Below, piece by piece: positions 31,002-43,320 of a stretch of DNA of 64,000 nt (positions are counted from its first letter, which is position 1; every line of letters begins with the position of its first letter). A program made the position numbers and the translations under genes. The stretch is from assembly GCA_025667525.1 (NCBI GenBank), contig CM046875.1, positions 120,890,340 to 120,954,339 of the forward strand, in the 5' to 3' direction. A model generated the notes under the pieces. That model was not told the DNA's origin. It did no database searches and saw only the letters and a list, made by a program, of their open reading frames with translations. Origin of the DNA: Glebionis coronaria. Its lineage: Eukaryota > Streptophyta > Magnoliopsida > Asterales > Asteraceae.

Positions 31002-33653
31002 TTTAACACCCCAAATTACATTGCGTAGCGGAAATATACATTTGGGTGCTAAACTCAAAACTCATTACAGAAACACTTGAAATGATCTCAAAATGAGACA
31101 TTTAAAACATAAGGTAAAATATTACTATATTTTAGTCTAAAACTTTCAATCCTAATAAATTGATTTCATAATTATCAGAGTAGCGTTTCGGTCCCCCAAA
31201 AATGCAAGCTTTTTATCAACTATAAAATACTCAAAAAGGATTTTTATAATTTTTCTGAAGTCAAAGGATAACATTTTATAATGACAGGGAAAGAAAACTG
31301 TTTCAGACTGAACAAGTATAAAAGCGACACCGCAACCTTCCCAAGCAAGCTCCTTGATCAACACATCAGATTACCTGAAATACATGCTTAAACAAATCAA
31401 CAATAATGTTGAGTGAATGTATAGCTTTAACAAAACACATTTGAACACATGATATAATCAATCATAATCGTTTAAAAGCATTGTGGCCATACAATCTATT
31501 AATCAGGTATTTCATCTTATAACAATAGCTGTTGAATTGTATTAAGCTCATGACACCGACCCCTTAACTTAGTCACCCACGCCAAATGCCAGCATGGCTA
31601 TATGAATTCCACTGCCCCTACTTGGGTATTTGTTGCAAGTTATACCTCTAATTCTCATTCTCATAAATTATCCTTCTCAGAGGTTACTCAACGTAAAGCC
31701 CTGGTCTCAGATAGGGTCGTCAGCCCAATAGTACTATCATTTCAATAAACGTCTATTCCCAACTCACAACAAAGAGTTAGAACATAGTTAACGGTTCATT
31801 TGCAACTTAGGTACTTATACAATTCAAGGCAACATAAGGCAACATTCAGGTCCAACAATTATTCAAGACATGTGTTCATTTTATTTCAAATAGCATGTAT
31901 CCCCCTCCGGGTTTTAAAATAATTAAAAAAAGTATAAAGCGAGGCTATATACTCACCTTGAGTAATAGCAATAGTAAGACGACTTACAACGACTGATGAT
32001 GCCTGACGATCACGAAATTCACAATCTATCAAATAAAGCACGCACCTTTAATAATATATTCAAATAATAATTTATACTTAATAAAATCAAATAAATAATT
32101 CAAAATCAAAATTAAACTCACACCATTCCCATTCAAATGATTCCTATATTTTTATATCTTTTACACTTTTACTTTATTTATTTCTTTTGTTAAAAATCTG
32201 TCGGTATATACTAAATGTCCAAACTATTTTCCCTTACTTAAAAGTATCAACTTACGATACTACTTGAGTAACTCACTTACTATATATAGTAAGTCCTCAA
32301 AAAGTTTTATCAAAAGTTTTTACTTCTAAGTCCTCCTGCCCGACACATCTTTAAACTACAAAATCCGGACAGTATTACGTCATCGACCCATATAATCATT
32401 TTGACCTCTATAAACGACTCCATTTGCAAAACCGACACTTAGGTTTGAAAATATACTCATAACCTAGGGTTTACCCTTTTACATCAGTCCTTGACTCATT
32501 TCAAAACACTTTCTATAGTCCCCGAGATTCGATCCAAATATCGACAACAACTATATATTGTGCCGATAATCGTCTCACTGTACACGAATAATCAATTTAT
32601 CATAACTTCTTCCTCGTTTGGAGTAAGAAGCTCTAATTTATATCAAATCGAAGCTTACAAAATCCTCAACAATATCTAATCAACTCATCTCATACTCAAA
32701 CTTAAGTTTTCCAAAATTTACATTATAGCTGCTGGTCTAAATTAACTTCTTAAAAATCACCTAAAATCATATTTTTAACCCATTTTAACATCATTTTTAC
32801 ATCTATTATCATCCTAACACCATTACTTTCAATCCTTACATCCTATATTTGCTTAGATGATCAAATTAATAAAAACCCAACTCAAAAATTTAACATGCAA
32901 CAAATAAAAATCATACATAACATCATAAACACCTACATACAACCATTAAAGAAGATCAAAACATAAGATTTTTCATCAAAAATGGGTTTTTAGAAAAAGT
33001 TCATGCATGTAGCTAAATTTTATTCCAATATGTAGAGAAAGATGAAACTAAGATGGGTCTTTGATTGGTTTAATAGATTCAAGTTCAAATTTAAGATGAT
33101 GATGATTTTTAGTGATGGAGGGGTGGCGAATGTTTAAGAGAGAGAGGGAGAGAGATAAAGTTTTCGCTAGTTTATGAAGTGTGTGTGTTTTAAGTGTTAA
33201 AAATTCTATTTATATGGTGGAAGTTTAGGGTAGTTTTTGCCAATTGTGATTCTTGTGGACCAAAATGCAAATACTTGTTTAAAAAGCGGGAATTGACTAT
33301 TAGTCAATTTTAAAAATATTTACGGCTCTCGGATTTCGTGAAAATACTTCTCAAAACTTAAATCGCACACAAAATATGATATTATATAGTCCCGACATGA
33401 CTTAATACGAAATTAAAAATAAAAACGTTAAAATATCAAACATCGACATGACTAAAATTAAATGTAAAATTTCGGGCATCCGTTGATATCACGATCACTA
33501 AAAATCCTCGTAACTCGTAAAATCGTAAAAATATAAATTTTAACATTCGTTCAATTCAAATCACCAAACTTCACAACATTCAATCTCGTCAAAAAAATTA
33601 AAAATATACGTAAAAATATAATTAAATGATGACCACGGGTTCGGGTTATCACA
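31002..33653 (-). repeat. 3' LTR of a second, minus-strand Tekay-like element (2652 bp)
   Basis: On the minus strand it begins TGTGATAACCCGAACCC (at 33653) and ends GGGGTGTTA (at 31002, with the usual final CA mutated to AA). A purine-rich tract lies just outside its start, on the right. These are the LTR ends of the same lineage as the element at 2426-14862, but the sequences are otherwise different. It holds no ORF. Confidence 0.75.
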
Positions 33654-33680
33654 TCCTACCCTCCTAAAAGAGAGCGACGT
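33654..33680 (-). other. Polypurine tract of the minus-strand Tekay-like element
   Basis: On the minus strand CTCTTTTAGGAGGGTAGGA directly precedes the LTR start TGTGATAACC. This is a strong PPT candidate and fixes the element's orientation. Confidence 0.7.
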
Positions 33681-35006
33681 CCCGGCTCTCGACCTACCTC
33701 ACACTCGCAATTTTTCACCTCTAGAATCAATGAGATATCTTTTCCTTAAGAAATCCTAACGTCTTTCACACCAGTTCAAGTCAATTCCTATAATATCACC
33801 ATACCTAAGAATACTACTATATTTCAACTTCTAAATTTCACCTTCCAATAATTCCAATATTTCATCATTCATAATTTTTCTGCATCATTTCTTCAGTTCC
33901 GTTTCCTACCTCAATACCCTAAAACCTAGCTTAGAACCATGTAAAATCTCAAGTTGTACATCCTAATTACTGATATGATGACTATCATCGCATAAAGACT
34001 CCATCATCATTGGATTTCGTTTGACCTCATAGTAAAATATTTAAAGATAACATCATCCCAAGTTTCAATCGCATCTACACAAGTTCAATTTTCATTGTTC
34101 AAATTATCCTCTCACTATGTCCATTGGTTTCTAAAGAACACGCGATATTCACTCTTGACTTGATTCATCTCGCTTTCTGTAAAGGTCTCTATAACTTAAA
34201 AGGGAACTTCAGTCTCTGGGTTATATATATTATGTTCAAATCTTTATTCCATTCTCATTTCTCCTTACAACGATTTCCATAAATTCAGAAAAAATACCGA
34301 CACTACGATCCGGGGTTATCGACAATTTCATCACTAAATTCCTAGTGATTTCCTTCTTTTCCGCTCACATATCGCATCTCGTAACAGTCACCTATATAAT
34401 TTCCTATGGTCATCTTCCACCTTCATCCAATCTAACAATTACTAACACACTGAACCACTGAACCATTTATATTACATCATTACATATTTCTTATATCATA
34501 TATTGTTTAGATATCTCCAATTATTTCCCATACTCAAGTCTGACCAATTAATACATCTTCTTATGTCATAATACATTTTACTCCAACCAAAATGTACCAA
34601 TACATTAACTTGAGAAATTCCTTTAATAATAAATATAGAACTCTCAGCACTCTTTGAAAAATTGAATTCTCTCTGATCTGTAAAATTCATTCAACACCAA
34701 CTCTCGTATTCCTAACACATCTTCTTCAAATAGATGATTACAATAATCAGTTTTGTTCTTCTAAAATATTTCGTCTCAATCATCCTTACTACCAATCCAT
34801 TTTAAAAATTTTGATAACCTGTTGATCTACTTTCCTTGACATTTCTTTTCCATTAATTCATTAATTCAATCTTTAAATTTTATTCCATTCAATCCATACT
34901 CCTCGTTATTACCAAAACTCAAAAATCTCAAAACTCAAGATTCATCTATCAAATACTTTAGAACTTTATAAGTCTTTTTCCTCCTCCTTCTCACTGAGTA
35001 CCTTAA
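33681..35006 (-). pseudogene. Degenerate interior (integrase side) of the minus-strand Tekay-like element
   Basis: On the minus strand around 34690-34500, a stretch reading FGWSKMYYDIRRCINWSD resembles the zinc-domain block 'HPG..KMY.DLR..YWW' of gypsy integrases. The remainder has too many stops to identify. The SIRE-like Copia element is inserted at 35007. The RT/RNase H side of the same element continues at 63242. Confidence 0.5.
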
Positions 35007-35822
35007 TGTTGGTCCCTTGTAATTAGTACTATACTTAAGTAAACTAAGTATAGTCCTAACCCATGGTTAAGTAATGCAATAAACTTAATACAAGTAAGTA
35101 AATGACACAAAGGTTTTCAACGTTTAATTCTTAGCTTTATTAAAGAATTATACCCTATTGTATACAAAGCTACAATAGGGATTGAATAGACAATGTGTGG
35201 TTTTGTGCTCTCCTCACTAACAAGCTAGTCCAATCCTAACGATTTCTAAGCTTGACGATTCTATCAACAAGAGTTTAGAACTCAAGTGTGTGATCGTGTT
35301 TGGAGGAGAGAAAACTTGTTTGTGAATGTCTAAAGCATTAAGTGCACAAACTTATTTTCTCTCCTTTACAAGCATCCTATTTATAGAAGGAAAGTTGGGA
35401 AGAAGACAATAATTGCCCATGTGCAATTCTTGTCTTATTGGTACAGTGTAGTATCTTATCTTAACCTATTCTAAGTAGTAAGACGTAAGTCCTTTACACT
35501 TGTCAGTACCCCTTCTATCCCAAAAGGGTAAGTCACGCTAATTGTGTGATGTACTTCATCTTGTCACAATTCAACTTATCCAAACTTTTCTTCAGTCTTG
35601 GAGAATGCTTGTTTTCTTCAGGGAGATCGTATAGGGTTCAGTGAGTCTATTGCCACAACTCACTAAACCCATCACCTTCTTCTTCGTCATAGAAGACATT
35701 CATTGAGCTTCGCCTCTATGAATGCTCGATTCTTTCTATTAGACTCAGTCTAGGAACTCGAAGGCAACTCACTGAGTGACTGTTCACTCAGTGACCTCGT
35801 TATGTTCAAGGTTAATAATTCA
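35007..35822 (-). repeat. 3' LTR of the Copia element
   Basis: 816 bp. A minus-strand TATA box CTATAAATAGG lies at 35376-35386. It carries a 4-bp CTAT near 35722 that is absent from the 5' LTR. Confidence 0.88.
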
Positions 35823-35916
35823 CTTGATATAACAAAGTACTTCATTTTCATTCATCATTACATAAGACTGAATAGTCTGATACAAGAAATATAAATAAAC
35901 AAAAGATTACATTTAT

Positions 35917-38900
35917 TCAGGAATCCATTGCTTCCCTCTTCACCCTTGATGACTTTAACACCTTTTCTTTGTCAGGCCTCCTAGCAATTATCTCCCTGAG
36001 ATTCTCAGCAAATCTTTTATTCTCATCAGTCTGAACTTGTCCAGCCATCACAAGAAAGATGAGAACACTCTCAGTAGTGCATTTCTCTATGTCACTCATT
36101 CTTTGAAATGCTTGATCCCCAAATACATCAATGAAGAAGATACCCCACTCAGGTTCTTCTATAACCATGTTGTTCACAAAGGTGACATTTTCAGGGAGAG
36201 TATGATTGCAGTCCAACCCAGGGATCTTAGTCTCAGCTTCAAGCTCAACTCTTTTTCTCTTTCTTCCCTGAGTTTTGGTAGGATCCCGCTCAGCTAAAGG
36301 AAGATCTTCAGTGATTCCTAATTGTTCCTTCATCTGATTCAACCTCTCATATCTCTTACTGAGAGAGTTGAGTATTTCAGGGACATAGTTTGTTTTGGTC
36401 CTGAAGATCCTTCCCATTTCGTCCCACTCACTGAGACCGAAATCACCAAATGAAAAAATCTCCATAACTTCAAAGTTCATCTCATCATTGGTTCTGTAGA
36501 CAGATACTGAGACAGGTGTGGTATGAGGAATGATCTGAAGGTTTGTGATTGGTTCAGGATTTTTTCTTTGGGTGACGACTTTGGTGTATTGGTCATACAA
36601 CTTCTTAAGTTGGGTGGTTCTTTGTTGTTGCTTCAAGACCATTTCATCCTGAATGGCCTTGAGTTCTTCCTCCTGCTTTTGGATGAAATCCTATCCCCCT
36701 TTCTTGCTCAGCAAGACCTCAGGGTTACCACCCACTTCTTTCATAAACTCAGTGGATACCTTCAAGATCTCAGCCCTTGTTGCTTCATTAGCCTTAGCCG
36801 ACTCCATTCTATCTAAGTACACTTGGATTTGATTAGGAGTCATCTTGTACATTATTCCATTAATCTCATATGGTACCAAGATAATGGCATCAGGATCAAG
36901 CCTTTTTCTCTTGAGGCTTTTACAAGTTTCTTTTGTGGAGGTGTTAGGGTTTCATTAGTAATACCTTTGCCCTTATCTAACTTAGATATTGAGGGCTCAG
37001 GGTTTGGAGGAATTGAGTTTAAGGGTTGGGGTTATGCTAGTTCTTCCTGCTCCCCCTCAGTGTAAGAAGGAGGTTTAGTCCAAGTTAACATCATTGGTGG
37101 CACATTCTCCCCCTCAAAAGTTGAAGGATTGGCCGGACTAATCCCAGATTTTGCCCTATGTGAGGGTCCTAAGGTGGTAGAGGATCCCTTGAAAGCCTGA
37201 AACATCTCAGTCACCATTTCCTTCATGGAATGAGTGTCAGCTTTGATAGTTTGAACATCCAACTGAATTAGGGATTGAGTGTTTTCTATGGTGGTGATCC
37301 TTGTTCTAAGCCTAGGAATATCAGCTTCTTTCAGGGATTTGGAGATGTCAGAGAGATTGGAGGCATTAGCCATGTAACCTTGTGCAGCCCTTGACAATCT
37401 AAACTTTGCTTCAGCATCCATATGAACATCCTCATAGATGGCATCACATTTCCCTTTCACCACATCCTAGTCAGACCTGAGAGAGTCTAACCTAGTGAAA
37501 ACCTCAGTGAGCCTGTCCACCTTCAGTAACTCAAGTAATTGACCAACTCTGGAATTGGACTCAATGGTACTAGTGATCAGTCCATCCAGAGTTGTCTTCA
37601 AGGACACATTTGCTTTGACAGTAGGAAGAGCATGGTTGAGGAAGTTGATGAGCTTCTTCTCTTGATTTTCATGAGTATTGTTAACAGAGCTGATGAATTC
37701 TATTTGGTTGTCTACCTGAATTCTCATCTTCTCCTCAGCCACATCAAACCTATCACCATATGTCCTGAACTCATCAAGGAGTTCATCAGCCTTTAAAGCC
37801 AAGTCTTCATGAACCTGAGTGACCTCAGCTTTCAAGGCTTTGGAAGCATGAGTTAATTCATCCTTGAGAGTTGCTTTCAAAACTTTCTCATCCAGAACCA
37901 CAGTCTGAGTCCCCAACAGAGAGGTGTCAAGTTTTACCTCTTGGGAGGGCTTTTTCGGTACCTCAGTGGAGGGGTCTTTTTGTTCGGATGCCTCAGGGGA
38001 GGGCTTTCGTTGAGCCTCAGGGGAGGGTGGTATGTCCTCGAACACTGGTGGGGACTGTGGCTTCTGGTCTGATTGAGGAGGGGCCTGAGTTTCAGGTTCA
38101 TCCCCAGCCTCAATCATATCATCGTCGTCACTGAAACCTTGGAGTAACTCGTCAGGCTTCTCGAGTAAACTTATAAAATCTCCAAAGTTCAGTGAACCCG
38201 TAGGTTTATCCAGATCCCCTTTAAAAGAAGGTTTGCCTTTGTTATCGTCACTCCCTGCCCCAAACCCCGAGGCTTGGGATTTAGCCAACTGATACTCAGG
38301 GGCAGTTTATGATTGATCAGTTGTGGAGGTAAGATCTGTATCAGCGGGGTGTTTTACCCGTGGGCGTCCCTCTGAGTCTTTAGGATCAAGAGTGGTTCCC
38401 TCAGGCAAAGACTTTTGTTTTAGTGTGCCTTCATCGGGAGTTGTGGAGGTGAGATTCCTATCAGCGGGGTGTTTTACCTGTGGGCGTCCCTCTGAGTCTA
38501 AGGAATCAAGTTTTGGGTCCTCAGGCAAAGACTTTTGAGCTAGTGTGCCTTCATTGGACTTGGTGGAAGTGATAGGCCTATCAGCGAGGTGTGTTACCTG
38601 TGGGCGTCTCTCTGAGTCTTTGGCCTTGGTTTTGACCTCAGGCAAAGGTTGTGATTTACGAATGCCCTCATCGGTCTGAGTGGAAGGCAGTCCCGTAGGA
38701 GAAGGTTGTTTGTTTCCTTCTCCATCAAGAGGACCAGTAGGTTGGTCCGTCGACCCTGACTGTGATGTATCAGGGCCTCCCAAAATCTCTTTCCCTTGGG
38801 GTATTTGAAGCTTGGTCTAAAAAAGGGTAGTATTTTTAGCCTTGGCCTTTTTGGGTCGTGCCTCAGAAGCCTCAGGGCCCTGTGCCTTTGTTGGTTTGGT

Positions 38901-39836
38901 CTTTGGCACAGTCTGAGTCTTTTTGTTCCCCTTCTTTGGTAAGAAGGGAATGAGAGAGACACGGATGATTCACGACTGATCACCTCAGTCATGTGAGCCG
39001 TCAATGCAATGAGGTTGACTTTAGATGGGTTCTTTGAAAATTTTGTGGAACTCAGGATAGGAGTAGAAAAAACATTGAATTTTTCCTGAGTGTAAAGGGA
39101 ACCCAGTAACCATTCTAAGGCGCATGATATGAATCTTGGGTAAGAAACATACTTTTGCCTAGACTCCTTCAGGATCCTGGTTACGAGATCATTATAAACG
39201 ATCTCTCCTATGTCAATCTTCAGTCCATTAATAAGACTGTAGATTAGCATCTGCTGAGAAGAATTAACTTGCTCAGTAGATGAATAGTTCCCACCGATCA
39301 CCTGAATCACAAAAGTGACCAGGATTCTCCAAGCCATGGGGAAAGCAGTTTTGATCAATGGGGTTTTAGTCACAAGCAACTCAGGGACCCCGATTTCTTT
39401 TAGTCCTTTTTTAACTAACTCCATGTCAGGATGTGCAACATACTTTCCATTGTTATAATCAAGTCCACTGGTTTGACAAAGTGTTTTGAAGTCTAAAATC
39501 AATGGTGTCTTCCCATTGTTTACAGTGAACATGATGACACAGTTCTTATGTGACTTGATCTCAGACCCCTGATATCCTTTAGGCCCTTGGGTAGGGGTTA
39601 CAACCACAGCCGTAAACCAGAATTCCCTAAGATATTCATGGTAGAAGACTAAGGGTTTTTTTTGTAAAAGCATCATCCCAATCACAGTTTTTCAAGAATT
39701 TGCAAATTGGTTTATAGGCTGATACACTACTAGGGTAATTGAAATTTCCCTCATAGTTGTTTCCTGCAAAATGGACACCCTCATTGGTGAGATGTTCAAC
39801 CTGAGGGGCATATTTGATAGCCTTGGACATTGCCAT
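35917..39836 (-). pseudogene. Extra 3' ORF (envelope-like/unknown) of the SIRE-like Copia element, broken
   Basis: Downstream of RNase H, a single ancestral ORF of over 1200 codons is still readable in pieces: 39836-39636 (MAMSKAIKYAPQVEHLT), 39685-38950 (LREFWFTAVVV, PMAWRILVTFVIQVIGGNYS), 38783-38307 (40-residue tandem repeats), 38288-37467 (acidic/proline-rich, then coiled coil), 37463-37032 (coiled coil), 36879-36691 (VPYEINGIMYKMTPNQIQVYL) and 36642-35917 (KPGLDC-type block, VNNMVIEEPEWGIFFIDVFG). Lesions include an extra A in an A8 run (39654-39661), a shift near 38950, and stops near 38818, 38300, 37464, 37030 and 36690. I recall very similar 3' ORFs in Asteraceae SIRE-type elements, some annotated as 'synaptobrevin, longin-like'. 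No signal peptide or membrane segment is evident, so an envelope role is unproven. Confidence 0.7.
38323..38690 (-). repeat. 120-bp tandem repeat (40 residues) within the 3' ORF
   Basis: Three copies of a 120-bp unit, with the marker GTTTTACC(C/T)GTGGGCGTCC or its variant near 38351, 38471 and 38591. Each unit encodes about DSEGRPQVKHPADR...LTSTTPDEGTLKQKSLPE. The copies are diverged but in phase, so the repeat expanded while the ORF was still coding. Confidence 0.8.
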
Positions 39837-40620
39837 TAAATATAGCTGTTAAAGATTTGAAAAAAGACAATGGTAATTTGTGGAAATCAAATGAAGACTT
39901 GTTTCTTGTTATAATACAACAAGATTCACCAAGTGACCTAATGAGAACTTTTTCCTTATAAAAAGGATCAAGAGTTATAAACAATAGGTAACTTTGATTG
40001 TTTGTGCTATATAACAATAAAACAAGTGATCAATGTGATTGCCTTTTTACAAGAAACCTTTTCTGGAAACTCGTTTGAACACACACACTTTTCTTTGAGA
40101 GAAAATTTTGGCAGAGTAAAATTGCAAGTTCTTTGTGTGTGTGTTTGTTTTAATTGAGGGGTATTTATAGGCTCGGATGTGAAAGAGATTTTTATTTGTT
40201 ATAATTTCTTTTCACATCCACATTTAATGAAAGCGTACAAGTGGTCCCCCTATTTTCTAAGCAACTGTTCCATTACTACAAGATAACGCTTTTTGTAGAG
40301 ATGACGTGGGGTCACGTGCATTTCAAAGGACGTTTTTACAATGGATTTTGCTAGAAAAAGGGTAAGCATTTAATGCTTAGTGGGATAATTGACATGAGTG
40401 ACCCCTTGACTAGTTTATGACAAATTATTGAAGGAATATATGTTCCTTATTTAATATTGTAACTCACCAACCTAGGACATTAAGTAACTAAATCCTTAGA
40501 GCATTTAGTTACATCATTTAATGTACCTCAGTGTCAAGGGAAAGGCGATAAGATATATTTACTCAGAGAGAGGATCAATAATATACATTATATTAAATCC
40601 AATGTCATCAGGAAGACTGA
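39837..40620 (-). other. Spacer between RNase H and the 3' ORF of the Copia element
   Basis: No coding frame is seen. A GT-rich stretch lies near 40130-40150, and on the minus strand a TATA-like CTATAAATACC lies near 40160-40170, about 330 bp upstream of the 3' ORF start. It could serve a subgenomic transcript, but this is speculative. Confidence 0.4.
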
Positions 40621-41468
40621 TTAATCAATATTCAGCATACCAAGTTCAGCTTTCAGTCTAGTGAACGTTGGTTCATCCAAAGGTTTGGTGAAAATATCAG
40701 CTAGCTGATATTCAGTGGGGATGAAATGTAATTCAATATCTCCTTTTAAGATGTGATCCCTGAGGAAGTGATATATTATGTCTATGTGTTTAGTCCTTGA
40801 ATGCAGGACTGGATTATTTGAAATGGCAATTGCACTGGTGTTGTCACAAAAGATAGGGACTACTTTGTATTCCACATTATAGTCCCTGAGTTGACTTTTC
40901 ATCCAAAGGATGTTTGCACAACAACCAGCAGCTGCCACGTATTCAGCCTTAGCAGAGGACATTGCGATTGACTGTTGTTTCTTTGCACTCCAACATACTA
41001 GCTTGCCACCTAGGAATTGACAAGCACCTGGTACTTTTTCTATCCATATTGCAGCCAGCATAGTCTGAGTCTAAGTATCCTTTAAGATCGAAGCCTGAGC
41101 AACGAGGATACCATAGACCTAGTGATGGAGTACCCTTCAGGTACCTGAAGATTTGTTTAACAGCAGTAAGATGTGCTTCTTTGGGATCGGCCTAATATCT
41201 TGCACATAAGATAGTTGAGAACTGAATATCAGGCCTGGTTGCAGTTAGGTACATTAATGATCCAATCATTCCCCTGAAGAAGGTTTGATTGATTGATTTA
41301 CCAGTAAGATCAGGACCTAAGTTGTTGGGGGGGGGGGGGGGACCATGGGAGTCTTTACTGAAGCACACTCAGAGATGTCATATTTCTTAAGTATTTCTCT
41401 AGTGTATTTTTCTTGACAAACTGATATCCCTTTGTCCCCCTGTTTGATTTGTAGTCCATGAAAATATG
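40621..41468 (-). pseudogene. Copia reverse transcriptase C-terminus and RNase H
   Basis: This continues the RT interrupted by the Athila element: reading minus from 41468 gives YFHGLQIKQGDKGISVCQEKY, then a proline codon run broken by a G15 tract, then GMIGSLMYLTATRPDI and, after a stop, HLTAVKQIFRYLKGT. RNase H follows (41061-40621): SAKKQQSIAMSSAKAEYVAA, CDNTSAIAISNNPVLHSRTK, FTKPLDEPTFTRLK. The ordering and motifs are standard for Copia RNase H. A frame change near 41050, a TAG near 41190 and the G-run disrupt it. Confidence 0.85.
41327..41341. repeat. G15 homopolymer inside the Copia RT
   Basis: Fifteen consecutive G on the plus strand lie where minus-strand proline codons (CCC) would encode 'PMVPPNNLG'. 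It is either slippage expansion or a sequencing artefact. Confidence 0.7.
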
Positions 41469-41473
41469 TTAAC

Positions 41474-43071
41474 TGATAGGTTTAAAAACACCCATCCTTT
41501 TACCACTTATTTCTGGCTAAAACAAGACCAAAACACGTATTTAATATCATCTGTTTGGAATTATGCGCGGTTTTTGTGTTTATTGTGTTTTCAGAGTCAA
41601 CCGGATGAATATTGAAGAAAACATGGGATTGCACGGGTTTTATCGAAGAAAAAGACTCAAGACGAAGTCTATTGTCCAAGAGATGCAAAAGATTTGAAAT
41701 CATTGTGCCTATTTGAAGATTTATCGAAGAATAGAGCCAAAGATGGAAGATTCATATATGTCGAAGAACTCGAGTCTATTAAACAAAAGATTATAAGACG
41801 AGTTGGAATTATTCACCGACACTTCTCAAATCTAAGTCGGAAACGTTTATTTGAAGAAGCGTGAAGACTTAAGAAGAAAGAAGAAAAAGAAGCCCAAACC
41901 AAAGCCCAATCACAAGCCCACCACCACAAGACACGCCTATATAAAGGACCTTACTTCACCAAAATTAAACACTTAGTTTTTTAGGTAGTTTGTAGTTCTT
42001 CATTTTCTCTCTAGTTTTAGAGAGAGAAAGTTCTAAACTTTCTCTCACTAGATTTCATCTTTTTCTATTTCAAGATCAAAACTTTGTATTATTTTTCATT
42101 AATCAAGTTCAAGTTTTAAGCTTTTAATCTTTAATCTCATCCTTCCTTTCTTTGATTTTTATTGATTTTGGTACAAATCTCGTATGATCCGTGTTGTTCA
42201 TCAATGATTTTGTGCTTAAAAAGTTAATCTTTTTATGTTTCTTATGTTTCTACACAAATAAGCTTTGAGATCCTTGTGCTTATTGGCTTATTTGTTTGTT
42301 TAGCTTATTAACTTTTTAAAGTTTTTATGAAAAGTTCATCTTTTTATTGATTCGATTTAAAAGGTGTTTATTTTAAGTTTAGATAAGTTGTTTTTAGTGC
42401 TTATTTGATCAGCTTAATATTGGATTCGAGCTAGCTTGGTGATTGGCTTATTCATAGCTTATTGCTTGCTTTTATTTCGGATCAAAAAGAGATATCAGAA
42501 AGGGTTATAAACCCCTTTCCGATTGGTTCTTTCCGACCAAGCAGCACCCCTTATTCCGATCTACAGATCGGAAAAGGGTTTTACCACATTCCGATTGTCT
42601 TTTCTGATTTATATATTCCGATCAGTTCACTTATTGATATTCCTATTGCCTCTCTTGGTCCTTTATTCCGATTGCTATCATTTCCAATACATTCCGATCT
42701 GGGTCTTTTGGTGATATTCCGATTTGAGTTGTTTTGCTATATTCCGTTCTTACTTTCTTTTAGTATTTTCCGACTAAGTTCATATTTTATCAAAGTTTTC
42801 CAAGAGTTAGTTTTTATTGAGTGTCCATTTATTTTTCTAGTATAATATTTAAGTTTTCAAAAATTTATTTTTAAACTCGTCTTTTTACTTTAATCATTTA
42901 AAGCTTTAAGTTTACTCTTCGACACTTAATTACTTGTCATTAGTTTAAAATAGATAAACAAACCAACAACTTTTTATTAACCAAGAACAAATCATTCCAC
43001 TTAGAGCCGAGATCAATTCGAGGAGATTCCGAGAACTTTAAATCAAGAACCCAAGCAAAACCAGAGTATCA
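41474..43071 (+). repeat. Athila 5' LTR (first, complete copy, 1598 bp)
   Basis: TG...CA ends; TATA box CCTATATAAAGG at 41936-41947. It is 176 bp shorter than the 3' LTR, mainly because it lacks about six TTCCGATTG minisatellite units. Outside this gap it differs from the 3' LTR at roughly 25-30 positions (~1.7-2%). Confidence 0.9.
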
Positions 43072-43073
43072 AA

Positions 43074-43091
43074 TGGCGCCGCTGCCGGGGA
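43074..43091 (+). other. tRNA-Asp primer-binding site, first copy (18 nt)
   Basis: TGGCGCCGCTGCCGGGGA, complementary to the 3' 18 nt of tRNA-Asp including CCA, two bases after the LTR end. It recurs at 44447, 45820 and 47193. In these four copies the tRNA match stops after 18 nt, as in ordinary elements. Confidence 0.9.
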
Positions 43092-43204
43092 CATTTGAAG
43101 AAGAAAAAAATAAGAAAAAGAAGAAAAAGAAAAAGAAGAAAAAGAAAAAGAAGAAAAAGAAGCGTAAACAAAGCCCAATCACAAGCCCACCACCACAAGA
43201 CACG

Positions 43205-43320
43205 CCTATATAAAGGACCTTACTTCACCAAAATTGAACACTTAAGAAGAAAGAAGAAAAAGAAGCCCAAACCAAAGCCCAATCACAAGCCCACCACCAC
43301 AAGACACGCCTATATAAAGG
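43205..43320 (+). promoter_or_regulatory. Duplicated LTR core promoter (two TATA boxes 104 bp apart)
   Basis: CCTATATAAAGG occurs at 43205-43216 and 43309-43320. The same pair recurs near 44578/44682, 45951/46055 and 47333/47437, adding eight TATA motifs to the one at 41936 in the first LTR. Confidence 0.8.

Noticed and set aside
42462..42845. 127-aa ORF repeated at 43835, 45208 and 46581
   Set aside because: It is the TTCCGATTG minisatellite and flanking LTR read in frame; unit length is near-divisible by 3 by chance. It lies inside LTR U5/R sequence.
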